DNA of 64,000 bases from Bradyrhizobium sp. Ec3.3 (GTDB lineage Bacteria; Pseudomonadota; Alphaproteobacteria; Rhizobiales; Xanthobacteraceae): NCBI RefSeq assembly GCF_000472925.1, contig NZ_AXAS01000001.1, positions 310,001 to 374,000 on the forward strand, written 5' to 3'. A model generated the notes under the pieces. It saw only the letters and a program-made list of their open reading frames with translations, had not been told where the DNA came from and searched no databases. Below, one piece after another: positions 1-10,960 of the stretch (position 1 is its first letter; each line of letters begins with the position of its first letter). Both the position numbers and the translations under genes were made by a program.

Positions 1-892
1 CCTGCTGTTCGATGATGCTTGCAACACGCACAGGGGTTTCCAGCATCGTGTAGTGGCCGGCATCGTCGATGGTCTCGAACGTCACGCGCGGGTAGGCAGC
101 TGCGAACGCGTTATGCGAGGGCTCGCCGCGATAGAAGGCGATGTCGAGCGCGCCGTTCACAACGTGCAGCGGCGCCGTGAGACGTTGCGAATCCTCGGTA
201 ATCGATGAGGTCGTGAACATCTTCAGATAGCCGCGCATCGCCTCGACCGTACCGGCCTCGCGCGCGATGGTCAGCTTGCGCTTCAGCCAGCCGGCGCCAT
301 AGCGGCTCGAGGTCCTTGCCGTGATGGCCCGCGCAGCCGCCTCGTCCTGGTCGATCACGGCGTTCAGCGCCTTGAGCGCAGCCTCGTCGGCGCGGAAGCC
401 CGTCGGCGGCACCGGCGAGAACAGCGTGACGCTCTGGATCCGCGAGGCGGCCTGGAGCGCAATCTTCTGCGCCACGAGGCCCGACATCGAGTGTCCGACC
501 AGATGGAAACGCGTGAGCGCGAGCTGATCGGCCGTGCGCAGGACGTCCGCGGCGGCTTCATCCAGCGTGTAGCTGCCGGCCAAGGCGCGTGACCAGCCGT
601 AGCCGCGCAGGTCCATGACGATGAGCGTGTGGCGGGTGGGATCGACATGGGGCAGCACCGGCTCCCAGTTGACGTGATCGCCGAGCCATTCATGCAGCAC
701 CACGCAGACCGCCGGGCCATTGCCGACGCGGCAATGGCCGAGCCGGTCCACCGTCGCCAGTTGCGGCGCCGGCCAGGGCGAGGATGATGCAATCTGTGCC
801 GATTGCGCCGGCTGCCGGTTCTGAGCGACCGCCGACGTGGTGGCCACGGCGGCAGTGAGGCCGAGGCCCTTCAGAAGATTGCGACGCTGCAT
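1..892 (-). CDS. Alpha/beta hydrolase with Tat-like signal (3' end outside window)
   Basis: I translated this frame by hand from an ATG at 892 and it stays open to the window edge, so the C-terminus is missing. The N-terminus has an RRNLLKG twin-arginine-like motif followed by a hydrophobic stretch ending in AVA, which suggests export. The body shows the alpha/beta-hydrolase fold: an LHEWLGD oxyanion-hole region, MDLRGYGWS, the nucleophile elbow GHSMSG (Ser nucleophile), and a late DDAGHYTMLE that supplies the catalytic His. The family includes esterases, lactonases and C-C hydrolases, and the substrate cannot be read from the sequence. It is divergent from a LysR regulator 164 bp away, which is its likely controller. 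Confidence 0.8.
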   Translation of the reverse strand, partial: MQRRNLLKGLGLTAAVATTSAVAQNRQPAQSAQIASSSPWPAPQLATVDRLGHCRVGNGPAVCVVLHEWLGDHVNWEPVLPHVDPTRHTLIVMDLRGYGWSRALAGSYTLDEAAADVLRTADQLALTRFHLVGHSMSGLVAQKIALQAASRIQSVTLFSPVPPTGFRADEAALKALNAVIDQDEAAARAITARTSSRYGAGWLKRKLTIAREAGTVEAMRGYLKMFTTSSITEDSQRLTAPLHVVNGALDIAFYRGEPSHNAFAAAYPRVTFETIDDAGHYTMLETPVRVASIIEQQ

Positions 893-1056
893 TTGCTCTC
901 CGTGCCAACCCGGATTCGTCCTGATCCAGAATTCGAAGCACGGACAAATAGCCGGCAGGCGTCGCAATCGAGAAATTGATTTCCGCAATCACCTTATTGA
1001 TAACTCTCATCTGGACCCGCGCGCTGTCAGCGGGCTCATCTTCGGGAGCTGCCCTC
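893..1056. promoter_or_regulatory. Divergent promoter region between hydrolase and LysR genes
   Basis: This 164-bp spacer separates two divergent genes. Its central part (about 965-1010) is AT-richer than its surroundings, as expected for a LysR-bound divergent promoter. I could not define a convincing T-N11-A operator or -35/-10 boxes, so the call rests on gene arrangement only. Confidence 0.35.
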
Positions 1057-1923
1057 ATGCCGACGACCCTCGATATCGACACGCTCCGCTCCCTCATCGC
1101 CATCGTCGAGCTGAAGAGCTTTTCGCGCGCTGCCGAACGGGTCGGACGTTCGCAATCCGCGATCAGCCTACAGATCGCCCGCCTCGAAGGCCTGGTCGGC
1201 CATCCCCTGCTCGAGCGGGTGCGCGGTCGCGTGATCGGCGTGACCGAGCGGGGCGCCGAGTTCGTCGCGCATGCGCGCGAGATCGTCGCGCTCAACGAAC
1301 GCGCCGTCGCCGCCATGCGCCGGCCGGCCGCCAGCGAGCGAATCCGGCTTGGCATACCGGCGGATTTTCTGGAGCGCGATTTTTCCTCGACCCTCTCCGA
1401 GATCCGCGCGCGCTGTCCCGACGCGAGGCTTTCGCTGCGCACCGACCTGTCGGCGCGGCTGGCCGAGGATGTCGGCCAGGGCCGGCTCGATCTTGCCTTC
1501 TTCAAGCGCGCGCCGTCGAACGAAGCGAGTGCCGCGATCGCGTTCGAATCCATGGCCTGGTTCGGAGACGCTACCTCTGCGCCTGCCGGGCGTGATGATG
1601 CAGTGCCGCTGGTGGCGTTCGCGGAAGGATGCGCCTATCGCGAGGAGGCGCTCCGCAGCCTGCGCCTGACAGGCCGAGACTGGATCATCGCCTGCGAGGC
1701 ACGCAGCCTGTCAGCGCTGCTGGCCGCCGTTCGCGCCGGCCTCGGCTATGCTGCGCTCCCGGCAAGGCTCGCCGCGCGCAAATCGCTGAAGCACGCCCAC
1801 AGACGCGCCGAGCTGCCCGACCTCAATCCGGTCGAGCTTGCGCTCGGCATTGCCGAAGGCCGCAACATGGCTTTCGCCCGGACCATCGGCGGCATCATCG
1901 CGGAGCGTTGCTCGCTGGCCTGA
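1057..1923 (+). CDS. LysR-family transcriptional regulator
   Basis: 288 residues. The start is the ATG at 1057, with a GGAG about 9 bp upstream. An in-frame ATG at 976 would add an unconserved 27-residue extension. The N-terminus is a classic LysR winged helix-turn-helix (LRSLIAIVELKSFSRAAERV, then GRSQSAISLQI and HPLLER). The C-terminal part fits a LysR substrate-binding domain. LysR regulators usually bind in the divergent promoter of their target, so the hydrolase at 1-892 is the probable target. The effector is unknown. Confidence 0.88.
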   Translation: MPTTLDIDTLRSLIAIVELKSFSRAAERVGRSQSAISLQIARLEGLVGHPLLERVRGRVIGVTERGAEFVAHAREIVALNERAVAAMRRPAASERIRLGIPADFLERDFSSTLSEIRARCPDARLSLRTDLSARLAEDVGQGRLDLAFFKRAPSNEASAAIAFESMAWFGDATSAPAGRDDAVPLVAFAEGCAYREEALRSLRLTGRDWIIACEARSLSALLAAVRAGLGYAALPARLAARKSLKHAHRRAELPDLNPVELALGIAEGRNMAFARTIGGIIAERCSLA

Positions 1924-1938
1924 TGCCCTGCGCGGACG

Positions 1939-2823
1939 TCACGCGATCGCGGGACTCACCAGCGCGTCGATCTTCGCCTTCAGCGCCTTGCCGTCCGAGA
2001 GGCCACGAAGCGGCGGACGCACGCGCAGCCAGCCGGGATCGGCGTTCTGTGCTGCGAGAATGGCTTTCAGCGTCGCGGCGAACGAAGGCGTGTTGACGAC
2101 GATATCGATCGCCGCCTGCATGCGTGCTCCGACGTCCTTGCCATCGACCATGCCCTTGACGAGCTCGGGCACGATGTTGGCCATGCCGCAGATGGTGCCG
2201 GCGCCGCCCGCCGCGATGGCGCGGGTGATGTCGGCTTCGTTGCCGACGGTGATGGCGAGCTCGGGCGCCGCGGCACGGAATGCCTGGAATTGCTTGAACT
2301 CGCCGCTAGAGTCCTTGAGGCCGGCAACGAGCTTGCCATAGCGCTTGCGCAAGCTGGCCGCGACTTGCGTCGGGATGGCGACGCCGGAGACCTGCGGGAT
2401 GTGATAGAGATAGGCGCGCAGGCGATCGTCGGCAACGTCATCGAAGATCGCCGCGAACGCGTCCTCGATTCCCTCAGGCGTGACGCTGCGATCGAAATAG
2501 GGCGGCAGCACCAGCACGTGGCGCAGGCCGAGGCTCAGCACCGAACGCGTCAGGGCGATGCTGTCGGTGATCGCGGGAAAGCCGCCGCCAATGCCGATGC
2601 GATCGGCGGCGACGCCGGCCTTGAGCAAGGCCTCCACGGTCGCGATCCGCTCTGCAACGTTAAACGAGGTGCCTTCGCCGGTGGTGCCGAACACCACGAC
2701 GCCGTTGACGCCCTTCTTGAAGAGCCGAAGCGCATGGTCCGCCAGCCGGGCGGGATCCACGGCTCCCTCGGCCGTCAGCGGCGTCGGCGTGGCGACCCAG
2801 AACCCGCGAATTGCGTCCGTCAT
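1939..2823 (-). CDS. Dihydrodipicolinate synthase family lyase (DapA/NAL superfamily)
   Basis: 294 residues, the normal length for this TIM-barrel family. Visible landmarks are the GTTGEG substrate-binding loop (residues 46-51), Tyr140 in YHIP and the Schiff-base Lys170 in GLKDSSGEF. Family members make or cleave a C-C bond next to pyruvate: DHDPS, N-acetylneuraminate lyase, KDG aldolase and related enzymes. It is probably not the lysine-pathway DapA, because it sits divergently from an FAD-linked 2-hydroxyacid oxidase, a GntR regulator and a sugar-binding protein rather than near other dap genes. I infer a catabolic aldolase or dehydratase acting on a 2-keto acid. Confidence 0.85.
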   Translation of the reverse strand: MTDAIRGFWVATPTPLTAEGAVDPARLADHALRLFKKGVNGVVVFGTTGEGTSFNVAERIATVEALLKAGVAADRIGIGGGFPAITDSIALTRSVLSLGLRHVLVLPPYFDRSVTPEGIEDAFAAIFDDVADDRLRAYLYHIPQVSGVAIPTQVAASLRKRYGKLVAGLKDSSGEFKQFQAFRAAAPELAITVGNEADITRAIAAGGAGTICGMANIVPELVKGMVDGKDVGARMQAAIDIVVNTPSFAATLKAILAAQNADPGWLRVRPPLRGLSDGKALKAKIDALVSPAIA

Positions 2824-2919
2824 GACCTGTCCTCTGTTAGAGAGCTATCGTTCTAAACCATTGATCAGGCTTGCCTTTTTAGAAAAGCGCGAAACCTGCT
2901 TGGCGTTCCCATTTACTTC

Positions 2920-2936
2920 TTGTACCTTACATACAA
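2920..2936. promoter_or_regulatory. Putative GntR/FCD operator, inverted repeat TTGTA-N7-TACAA
   Basis: The spacer between the divergent DHDPS-family gene and the FAD oxidase contains TTGTACCTTACATACAA, a 5+5 bp inverted repeat with a 7-bp spacer. FCD-type GntR regulators often bind short palindromes of this kind, and one such regulator is encoded at 4451-5116. The position in the shared promoter region fits local control of both transcripts. The assignment is inference. Confidence 0.4.
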
Positions 2937-3037
2937 CATCACCGCAATTCCAGGTGACGCGGGGTCGCGCCGTCAAAAATGCATGGGCCGGCGCTGACCC
3001 GGTAAAGCACCAGACAAAAAAAGAGGCTCCGATCGAC

Positions 3038-4444
3038 ATGACGACGATGCTCGAACGCCCTGAGGACATGCTGCGCGATCTGCGCGACCGGCTTGGCCCG
3101 CAAGCCGTGCTGATCGGCAACGAGGTGCCCGCGCGCAATTGCAACGACTGGAGCGCGAGCCTGCCGCAAACGCCGCTCGCGGTGATCCGCCCGGTCGATG
3201 CGGCCGGCGTTGCCGCGGCCATTGCGACATGCCGCACGGCAAGCCTGCCGTTCGTGCCGCAGGGCGGCTTGACCGGCCTGTGCCGCGGTGCCTCGCCCGA
3301 GCTCGGCTGGGTCGCGATCTCGCTGGAGCGCATGACCGGCATCGAGGAGATCGATCGGGCATCCGCGACCATGACGGTGAAGGCCGGCACGCCGCTGGAG
3401 ACGATCCAGAAGGCGGCCGATGAGGCCGGCTTCTTCTTTCCGCTCGATCTGGGATCGCGCGGCTCCTGCGCGATCGGCGGCAATCTCTCCACCAATGCCG
3501 GCGGCAACCGCGTGATCCGCTACGGCATGACGCGCGAGCTGGTGCTCGGGCTCGAGGTCGTGCTGCCGGACGGCACTGTCATCACCAATCTCAACAAGCT
3601 GATCAAGAATAATGCCGGCTACGATCTGAAGCATCTCTTCATCGGTTCGGAAGGCACGCTCGGCATCATCACGCGCGTGGTGCTGCGGCTGTTTCCAAAG
3701 CCGCGCTCGACCATGGCCGCGCTGTGCGCGCTGAAGGATTATGCCGCCGTGGTCGCGCTGCTCGATGCCGCACGCTCCGGCCTCGGCCCGCTGCTGTCGG
3801 CCTTCGAGGTGATGTGGCCGGATTATTGGGAGGTGATCACGGCGCGCGCGGGCGTCAAGCCGCCGGTCGCGGCAGGCCACGGGCTTTATGTGCTGGTCGA
3901 AGCGCAAGGCACCGATGAAAGCCTCGATGCACCGCGTTTCCAGAGCTGGCTCGAGGATCTGATGGAGCGCGGACTTCTGGCGGATGCTGCCGTCGCGCAA
4001 TCGCTGGCGCAGACGCAGAAATTCTGGGCGGTGCGCGACATCTGTTCCGAGTTCGGCCAGGTGCTGGGGCCGCACCTCTCCTACGACATCGGACTTGCGG
4101 TCAAGCGGATGGACGAGTTCGCCACGCGCTGCAAGGCCGCGCTCGCAGACAGCATCAAGGGCTGCGAGAGCGTCTATTACGGCCATATCGGCGACGGCAA
4201 TCTGCATCTCGTTTCCTGGGTGACGGGCCTGCCGACCGAACGCCAGCCGAAGGCCGAGATGGACGCGATCATCTATGGCCTGGTGCGCGAGATGGGCGGC
4301 AGCGTCTCGGCCGAGCACGGCATCGGCACGCTGAAGAAGCAGTGGCTGGGCCACGCCCGCAGCGAAGCCGAGATCGCGCTGATGCGTACGCTGAAGGCCG
4401 CGCTCGATCCCGATCATCTCCTCAATCCCGGTAAGGTCATCTGA
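3038..4444 (+). CDS. FAD-linked oxidase (GlcD / D-2-hydroxyacid dehydrogenase family)
   Basis: 468 residues from the ATG at 3038, where similarity begins. The longer in-frame extension upstream lies antisense to the neighbouring lyase and is rejected. The N-terminal FAD-binding (PCMH-type) domain shows PQGG at 74-77 and GSCAIGGNLSTNAGG around 142-156. The C-terminal FAD-oxidase domain shows HIGDGNLHL from about residue 383 and EHGIG at about 426-430, typical of GlcD, D-lactate and D-2-hydroxyglutarate dehydrogenases. It probably oxidises a D-2-hydroxyacid to the 2-keto acid and passes electrons to the respiratory chain. The GntR gene follows after 6 bp. Confidence 0.88.
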   Translation: MTTMLERPEDMLRDLRDRLGPQAVLIGNEVPARNCNDWSASLPQTPLAVIRPVDAAGVAAAIATCRTASLPFVPQGGLTGLCRGASPELGWVAISLERMTGIEEIDRASATMTVKAGTPLETIQKAADEAGFFFPLDLGSRGSCAIGGNLSTNAGGNRVIRYGMTRELVLGLEVVLPDGTVITNLNKLIKNNAGYDLKHLFIGSEGTLGIITRVVLRLFPKPRSTMAALCALKDYAAVVALLDAARSGLGPLLSAFEVMWPDYWEVITARAGVKPPVAAGHGLYVLVEAQGTDESLDAPRFQSWLEDLMERGLLADAAVAQSLAQTQKFWAVRDICSEFGQVLGPHLSYDIGLAVKRMDEFATRCKAALADSIKGCESVYYGHIGDGNLHLVSWVTGLPTERQPKAEMDAIIYGLVREMGGSVSAEHGIGTLKKQWLGHARSEAEIALMRTLKAALDPDHLLNPGKVI

Positions 4445-4450
4445 GGACCG

Positions 4451-5116
4451 ATGAAGTCGCTGAAGCTCGACCCGCCGAAATCGCTGGCACAGCGCGTGAT
4501 GCTGCGGCTGCGCCAGGGCATCATCGACGGCGAGTTCGCGCTCGGCGCGGCCATTTCCGAGGAGATGGTCGCGCAGTCCTTCGGCGTCAGCCGCACCCCC
4601 GTGCGCGAGGCGATGGGCCAGTTGCAGGCGCAGGGCCTCGTGGTGATCCGGCCGCAGGTCGGCAGCTTCGTCTTTACGCCGAGCGCGGAGGACATCACGG
4701 CGCTCTGCACGTTCCGGATCGTGATCGAGCCCAAGGCGGCCGAGCTGGCCTTTGTCCACGACCGCGCCGGCGCGATCGCGGCGATGGAGGCCGCAATTGC
4801 CGGGATGGAGCAGGCGGTCGCGGCAAAGGACAACGTCGCCTATGGGCGCGGAGACACCGCGATGCATGAAGCGCTGTTCGCCCACTGCGGCAATCGCTAC
4901 CTCCAGGAATCCTATCAGCTGGTCTCCGGGCGCATCGCGACGCTGCGCACCAATCTGAGCTCGCCGATCGACGTGCGAACGCCCGAGTCCTTCGAGCAGC
5001 ACCGTACGCTGCTGCGCCTGTTCGAGCGCGGCGACTTCACCGCTTTCGAGAAGCTGATGACCACGCACATCACCAATTCGGGCAAGACCTATGCGAGGGC
5101 ATTGCAAATCGCTTGA
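4451..5116 (+). CDS. GntR-family regulator, FadR/FCD subgroup
   Basis: 221 residues. The N-terminal winged HTH is clear (SLAQRVMLRLRQGIIDGEF, then ISEEMVAQSFGVSRTPVREA). The all-helical C-terminal part carries the FCD-type acidic and histidine positions (RGDTAMHEALF and a late THI). FCD regulators sense small organic acids or sugars, often through a metal. Its place between the FAD oxidase and the sugar-binding protein, and the palindrome upstream of the operon, suggest it regulates this locus. Confidence 0.88.
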   Translation: MKSLKLDPPKSLAQRVMLRLRQGIIDGEFALGAAISEEMVAQSFGVSRTPVREAMGQLQAQGLVVIRPQVGSFVFTPSAEDITALCTFRIVIEPKAAELAFVHDRAGAIAAMEAAIAGMEQAVAAKDNVAYGRGDTAMHEALFAHCGNRYLQESYQLVSGRIATLRTNLSSPIDVRTPESFEQHRTLLRLFERGDFTAFEKLMTTHITNSGKTYARALQIA

Positions 5117-5173
5117 GCCACCCGTGGCGGATGAGTGACGAGATCAATCACAACCAAAGAGAGGAAACGAGAA

Positions 5174-6574
5174 GTGTTGAGTGGTTACAGGAAGGCGATC
5201 AGGACCTGCGCCGTGTCGATGTCGGTGCTTCTGGGCGCGGCATGGACGACGCAAACGACCGCAAGCGCTGAGGAGAAGCTCGTCGTCTGGTGGAACAAGG
5301 GCTACTACAAGGCCGAGGAAGACGCGCTGCTCGACGTCATCAAGAAGTTCGAGGCCAAGACCGGCGTGAAGGTCGAGCTGTCGCAATATGCGACGCAGGA
5401 CATGATCCCGAAGCTGGTGGCGGCGCTCGATTCCGGCAATCCGCCCGACGTGACCTATGCGGACACCTACAATTTCCAGGGCGTCGGCAAGTGGGCCTCC
5501 GAAGGCAAGCTCGTGGATCTCGGCTCCATCCTCGATCCGATCAAGGGAGAGTTCGCTCCGCATCCGCTCGAAACGGTCATGCTGTACAACGAGAAGACCA
5601 AGGCGAAGGCCTACTACGCCTTCCCGGTCAAGCAGGCGACGCTGCATCTCCACTTTTGGAAGGACATGCTCGAGGAGGCAGGTCTCAAGGAAACGGACAT
5701 CCCGAAGGACTGGAAGGGCTTCTGGTCGTTCTGGTGCGACACGGCGCAGCCGGCCGTGCGCAAAGCGACCGGCAAGCGCATCTACGGCATCGGCCATCCC
5801 ATGGGCGTCGACGCCACCGACAGCTTCATTTCGTTCCTGGTTTTCATGGACGCGTATAACGTGGTGCTGGTCGACGACAACGGCAAGCTCCTGGTCGACG
5901 ATCCAAAGGTGAAGGCGGGCCTCGTCGCCGCGATGAAGGACTATGTCGAGATCGCCGCGAAGGGCTGCACGCCACAATCGGCGACGAGCTGGAAGGATCC
6001 CGACAACAACGTCGCCTTCCACAACAAGACGACGATCATGACGCACAATTCGACCATCTCCGTTCCCGGCAAGTGGCTGGACGATGCCAGCAACGAGACG
6101 CTGACCGCCGAGCAACGCGAGGAAGCGAAGAAGAATTATTATGACCGCATCCGCACCATCGTCTGGCCGAACAAGCCGGACGGCACGCCGGTCCACACCC
6201 GTGCGTCGGTGACGGTCGGCATGATCTTCGAGCAAGCGAAGAACAAGGAGCGCGCCAAGGAGTTCGTGTCGTTCCTGCTGCGCGACGAGAACCTGCAGCC
6301 TTACGTCGAGGGCGCGCTCGGCCGCTGGTTCCCGGTCAAGACCGTCGCCCAGAAGTCTCCCTTCTGGGACACCGACGTGCATCGCCGTGCCGAGCGCGAT
6401 CAGTTCTTCGCGGGTGTCGGTGGCTATGAGATGAGCAAGAACTACAAGTTCACGGTGCTCAACAACGAGAACGTCTGGATAAAGGCCGTGAACGCCATCG
6501 TCACCAACAAGGTGCCGGTGGAGCAGGCGGTCGACCAGATGATCGCGCGCATCAAGGAAGTGGCCGGCAATTGA
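5174..6574 (+). CDS. ABC sugar-type extracellular solute-binding protein (family 1)
   Basis: 466 residues. I chose the GTG at 5174 because GAGGAAAC sits just upstream and the N-terminus then reads as a Sec signal peptide (MLSGYRKAIRTCAVSMSVLLGAA..., cleavage near TASA-EE). A GTG at 5135 would put 13 polar residues in front. The mature part begins KLVVWWNKGYY and has the periplasmic family-1 pattern (VIKKFEAKTGVKVEL, then NPPDVTYAD). It should bind a carbohydrate or polyol in the periplasm. No permease or ATPase gene follows; the next gene is ygiQ, so transport partners must be elsewhere or lost. Confidence 0.86.
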   Translation: MLSGYRKAIRTCAVSMSVLLGAAWTTQTTASAEEKLVVWWNKGYYKAEEDALLDVIKKFEAKTGVKVELSQYATQDMIPKLVAALDSGNPPDVTYADTYNFQGVGKWASEGKLVDLGSILDPIKGEFAPHPLETVMLYNEKTKAKAYYAFPVKQATLHLHFWKDMLEEAGLKETDIPKDWKGFWSFWCDTAQPAVRKATGKRIYGIGHPMGVDATDSFISFLVFMDAYNVVLVDDNGKLLVDDPKVKAGLVAAMKDYVEIAAKGCTPQSATSWKDPDNNVAFHNKTTIMTHNSTISVPGKWLDDASNETLTAEQREEAKKNYYDRIRTIVWPNKPDGTPVHTRASVTVGMIFEQAKNKERAKEFVSFLLRDENLQPYVEGALGRWFPVKTVAQKSPFWDTDVHRRAERDQFFAGVGGYEMSKNYKFTVLNNENVWIKAVNAIVTNKVPVEQAVDQMIARIKEVAGN

Positions 6575-6820
6575 AGCCTCACCTCAAGCGCGGGCGTTGC
6601 AGGCGGGTTCACCTCGCTCATGCGCCCGCGCCAGGCGCCGGTGCCTGCGCCGCTACGGATAGAACGAAAGCTCGGCACGAAAACATCGTCCGAGCTCGCG
6701 GACGGAAACCGGGGTTCGCGGGTTCGAAGTGCGCGACGGCCGCGATCGTGATGATGGCAGGCGGAAATTGATGTTCCGTTCGATTGAATTTGCGGCTCGC
6801 CCGGCTTATGCGTGGGCGCC

Positions 6821-8851
<2,031 letters not shown>

Positions 8852-8975
8852 ACCGCTAAGCCGTTGCGGGTTAAGGGCGGTCGGCCCATCGCGGGCTTGT
8901 CCAAACCACGCGGAATTGTGGTAGTATCATCGGGTCGCTGCCGAAAGCACGACCTGAACATTTCACTGGTCTTGG

Positions 8976-9671
8976 GTGGTGCTCGCCATGCTCAGGCCTG
9001 CAGAAGACACACGTGAAATCCGAGAGCTGAACCCGGCTGAATTGGGTGCGATTGCCCATCTCTATCGCGGCGAGATCTATCGCAGCACCATCTGGCGCAC
9101 ACGCCTCGACAACACGACCAACTGGTCGATCGTAACCTTGGGCATCGCCCTGTCGTCGACATTCTCGTCCAAAGAGGCATCGGCGCTGCCGCTCATCCTG
9201 ATTGGCATGCTGCTCGCGGTCTTTCTCGGACTCGAGGCGCGCCGTTATCGCTATTTCAACGTTTGGCGCGCGCGGGCGCGCTTCCTCGAAACGCATTGGT
9301 ACGTTCCGATCTTGAGCGGCAAACGCGAAGATGACGACGCCGGTTGGCGGAACATCCTCGCGGAAGACTACCTGCATCCGCGTCATCATATCAGCTTCGT
9401 TCGCGCCGCCGGGCGCCGTGTTCGCCGCACATACATCTGGATCATCGTGATCCAGACATCCGCCTATATCGGCAAACTCGCGATTCATCCTGAAATGGCG
9501 GCGCACCTCAACGAGTTCATGGAGCGCGCAGCAATCGGCCCGATCCCGGGCTGGGTGGTGATTTGCTGCGGCCTTGTCTACAATCTCTGCTGGGTCGTAC
9601 TTGCCGTCGCGACGTATTGGCTTGATCGCCGTGCGCATGGCACACGACCCTCCGCAGGCGGAATGGGTTGA
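8976..9671 (+). CDS. DUF2270 family membrane protein
   Basis: 231 residues from a GTG at 8976; an ATG at 8988 is equally plausible. The N-terminal EIRELNPAELGAIAHLYRGE and the following IYRSTIWRTRLDNTTNWSI are typical of DUF2270 predicted integral membrane proteins. About four membrane segments are visible, two near residues 48-78 and two in the C-terminal third. The central hydrophilic loop holds FETHWY-like and LAEDY motifs. Function is unknown. It stands alone between ygiQ and a YbaK-like gene. Confidence 0.75.
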   Translation: MVLAMLRPAEDTREIRELNPAELGAIAHLYRGEIYRSTIWRTRLDNTTNWSIVTLGIALSSTFSSKEASALPLILIGMLLAVFLGLEARRYRYFNVWRARARFLETHWYVPILSGKREDDDAGWRNILAEDYLHPRHHISFVRAAGRRVRRTYIWIIVIQTSAYIGKLAIHPEMAAHLNEFMERAAIGPIPGWVVICCGLVYNLCWVVLAVATYWLDRRAHGTRPSAGGMG

Positions 9672-9883
9672 CCGAAGAGGCGGCGCGGTCCCCGCGGTTC
9701 GCAGATAGGTCGGCCATACTGACTAACCCCGCAGCGGTTGGCGTGGAATCGTGTCGTTGCGCAATGACGAATTGCGGCAGCCGACCGCAGCGCCTATGTT
9801 GAGAACCCGACAAATCAGGCGGCCGCCTATCGTGCGGCGGGGACTCACGGTGGACGGCTTGCATACCCATCGGAGGGCACGCC

Positions 9884-10354
9884 ATGTCCATTGCTCCGAC
9901 GCTGCACCGATATCTTGCTGCCGAGAACATCCAATATGCCGAGATCCCGCACGATCTCACCATGTCATCCACGCGCACGGCGCAGGCCTGCCACGTCTCG
10001 GGCGATCGTCTCGCCAAGGCCGTCGTGTTGCGGCATGACGGCGGCTACATGCTTGCGGTCGTGCCGGCATCGCACCATCTCAACCTGCCGGACCTGAAGC
10101 AGAGGCTCGGCGAGGATCTCGTGATGGCCAACGAGACCGAGATCAATCGGATCTTCGCCGACTGCGCGCACGGAGCCGTCCCGGCCGTCGGCAGGTGCTA
10201 CGGGCTCGATCTCATCGTCGATGACACCATCCAGGCCCAGCCCGAGGTCTATATCGAAGCCGGCGATCACGCGACGCTGCTCCAGCTGACGCACGCGCAG
10301 TTCGCGCGCCTGACGGCCAATGCGCCGCATGGACGCTTCAGCGTGCACGACTGA
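9884..10354 (+). CDS. YbaK/prolyl-tRNA deacylase-domain protein
   Basis: 156 residues from an ATG at 9884. It fits the YbaK/ProX fold: LAKAVVLR carries the conserved lysine, GAVPAVG is the conserved Gly-x-x-Pro loop, and the spacing between them fits the family. These proteins hydrolyse mischarged aminoacyl-tRNAs in trans. The N-terminal HLTMSS-like segment resembles stand-alone members rather than the ProRS insertion domain. Which tRNA it edits cannot be told. A CBS-domain gene follows 117 bp downstream, probably as a separate transcript. Confidence 0.83.
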   Translation: MSIAPTLHRYLAAENIQYAEIPHDLTMSSTRTAQACHVSGDRLAKAVVLRHDGGYMLAVVPASHHLNLPDLKQRLGEDLVMANETEINRIFADCAHGAVPAVGRCYGLDLIVDDTIQAQPEVYIEAGDHATLLQLTHAQFARLTANAPHGRFSVHD

Positions 10355-10471
10355 CGCGGCACGACGGCGACATGCTCCACCGGCACGCCCTCGTCGCGGT
10401 GAAGCGTGCGGTCGTGCCCGGTTCGTTGTATAGTCACGTAACGGGGGCAGCGTTCGCAACGGAGGTCCTCC

Positions 10472-10894
10472 ATGAAAGTCAAGGACGTGATGCACAAGGG
10501 CGTCGATTGGGTCAGCCCCGACACCCCGATCACCGAGATCGCGAAGTTGATGCAAGGGCACGACGTCGGTTGCATTCCGATCGGTGAAGGCGACCATTTG
10601 ATCGGGATGGTGACGGATCGCGATATCGTCTGCAAAGGCCTTGCGAGCAAGGATTTCAACGCCGCGCGCATGACGGCGCGGGACGTGATGACCGAAGGCA
10701 TCCATTGTTGCCGCGAGGACGACGATCTGGCGAAAGCCGTGCATCACATGGAGACGCTGAAGATCCGGAGGCTGCCCGTCATCAACAAGAGCAAGCGGAT
10801 GGTCGGCATGATCAGCCTGGGTGATGTCGGCCAGTCCGCCACCGCCGATCTGTTGACCCAATGCGTGAAGGGTGTCTCGGCCCATCATCATTGA
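10472..10894 (+). CDS. Tandem CBS-domain protein
   Basis: 140 residues from an ATG at 10472 with GGAGG 7 bp upstream. It is essentially two CBS motifs: VKDVMHKGVDWVSPDTPITE and GMVTDRDIV in the first, ARDVMTEGIHCCREDDDL and RLPVIN...GMISLGD in the second. Tandem CBS pairs bind adenine nucleotides and act as energy-state sensors. No catalytic domain is attached. It lies 67 bp upstream of the NAD-glutamate dehydrogenase, but nothing shows that the two work together. Confidence 0.87.
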   Translation: MKVKDVMHKGVDWVSPDTPITEIAKLMQGHDVGCIPIGEGDHLIGMVTDRDIVCKGLASKDFNAARMTARDVMTEGIHCCREDDDLAKAVHHMETLKIRRLPVINKSKRMVGMISLGDVGQSATADLLTQCVKGVSAHHH

Positions 10895-10960
10895 GGCAAC
10901 GCCGGCTCGACCTTGGTACGTCAATGGCTCCGTGCCCGGACGGCACGGGCAAGGGAGGAC

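Noticed and set aside
2939..5107. Long minus-strand open frame (722 codons) antisense to the FAD oxidase and GntR genes
   Set aside because: Its protein is low in complexity and Arg/His-rich, the usual shadow of a high-G+C gene; the plus-strand genes have clear motifs.
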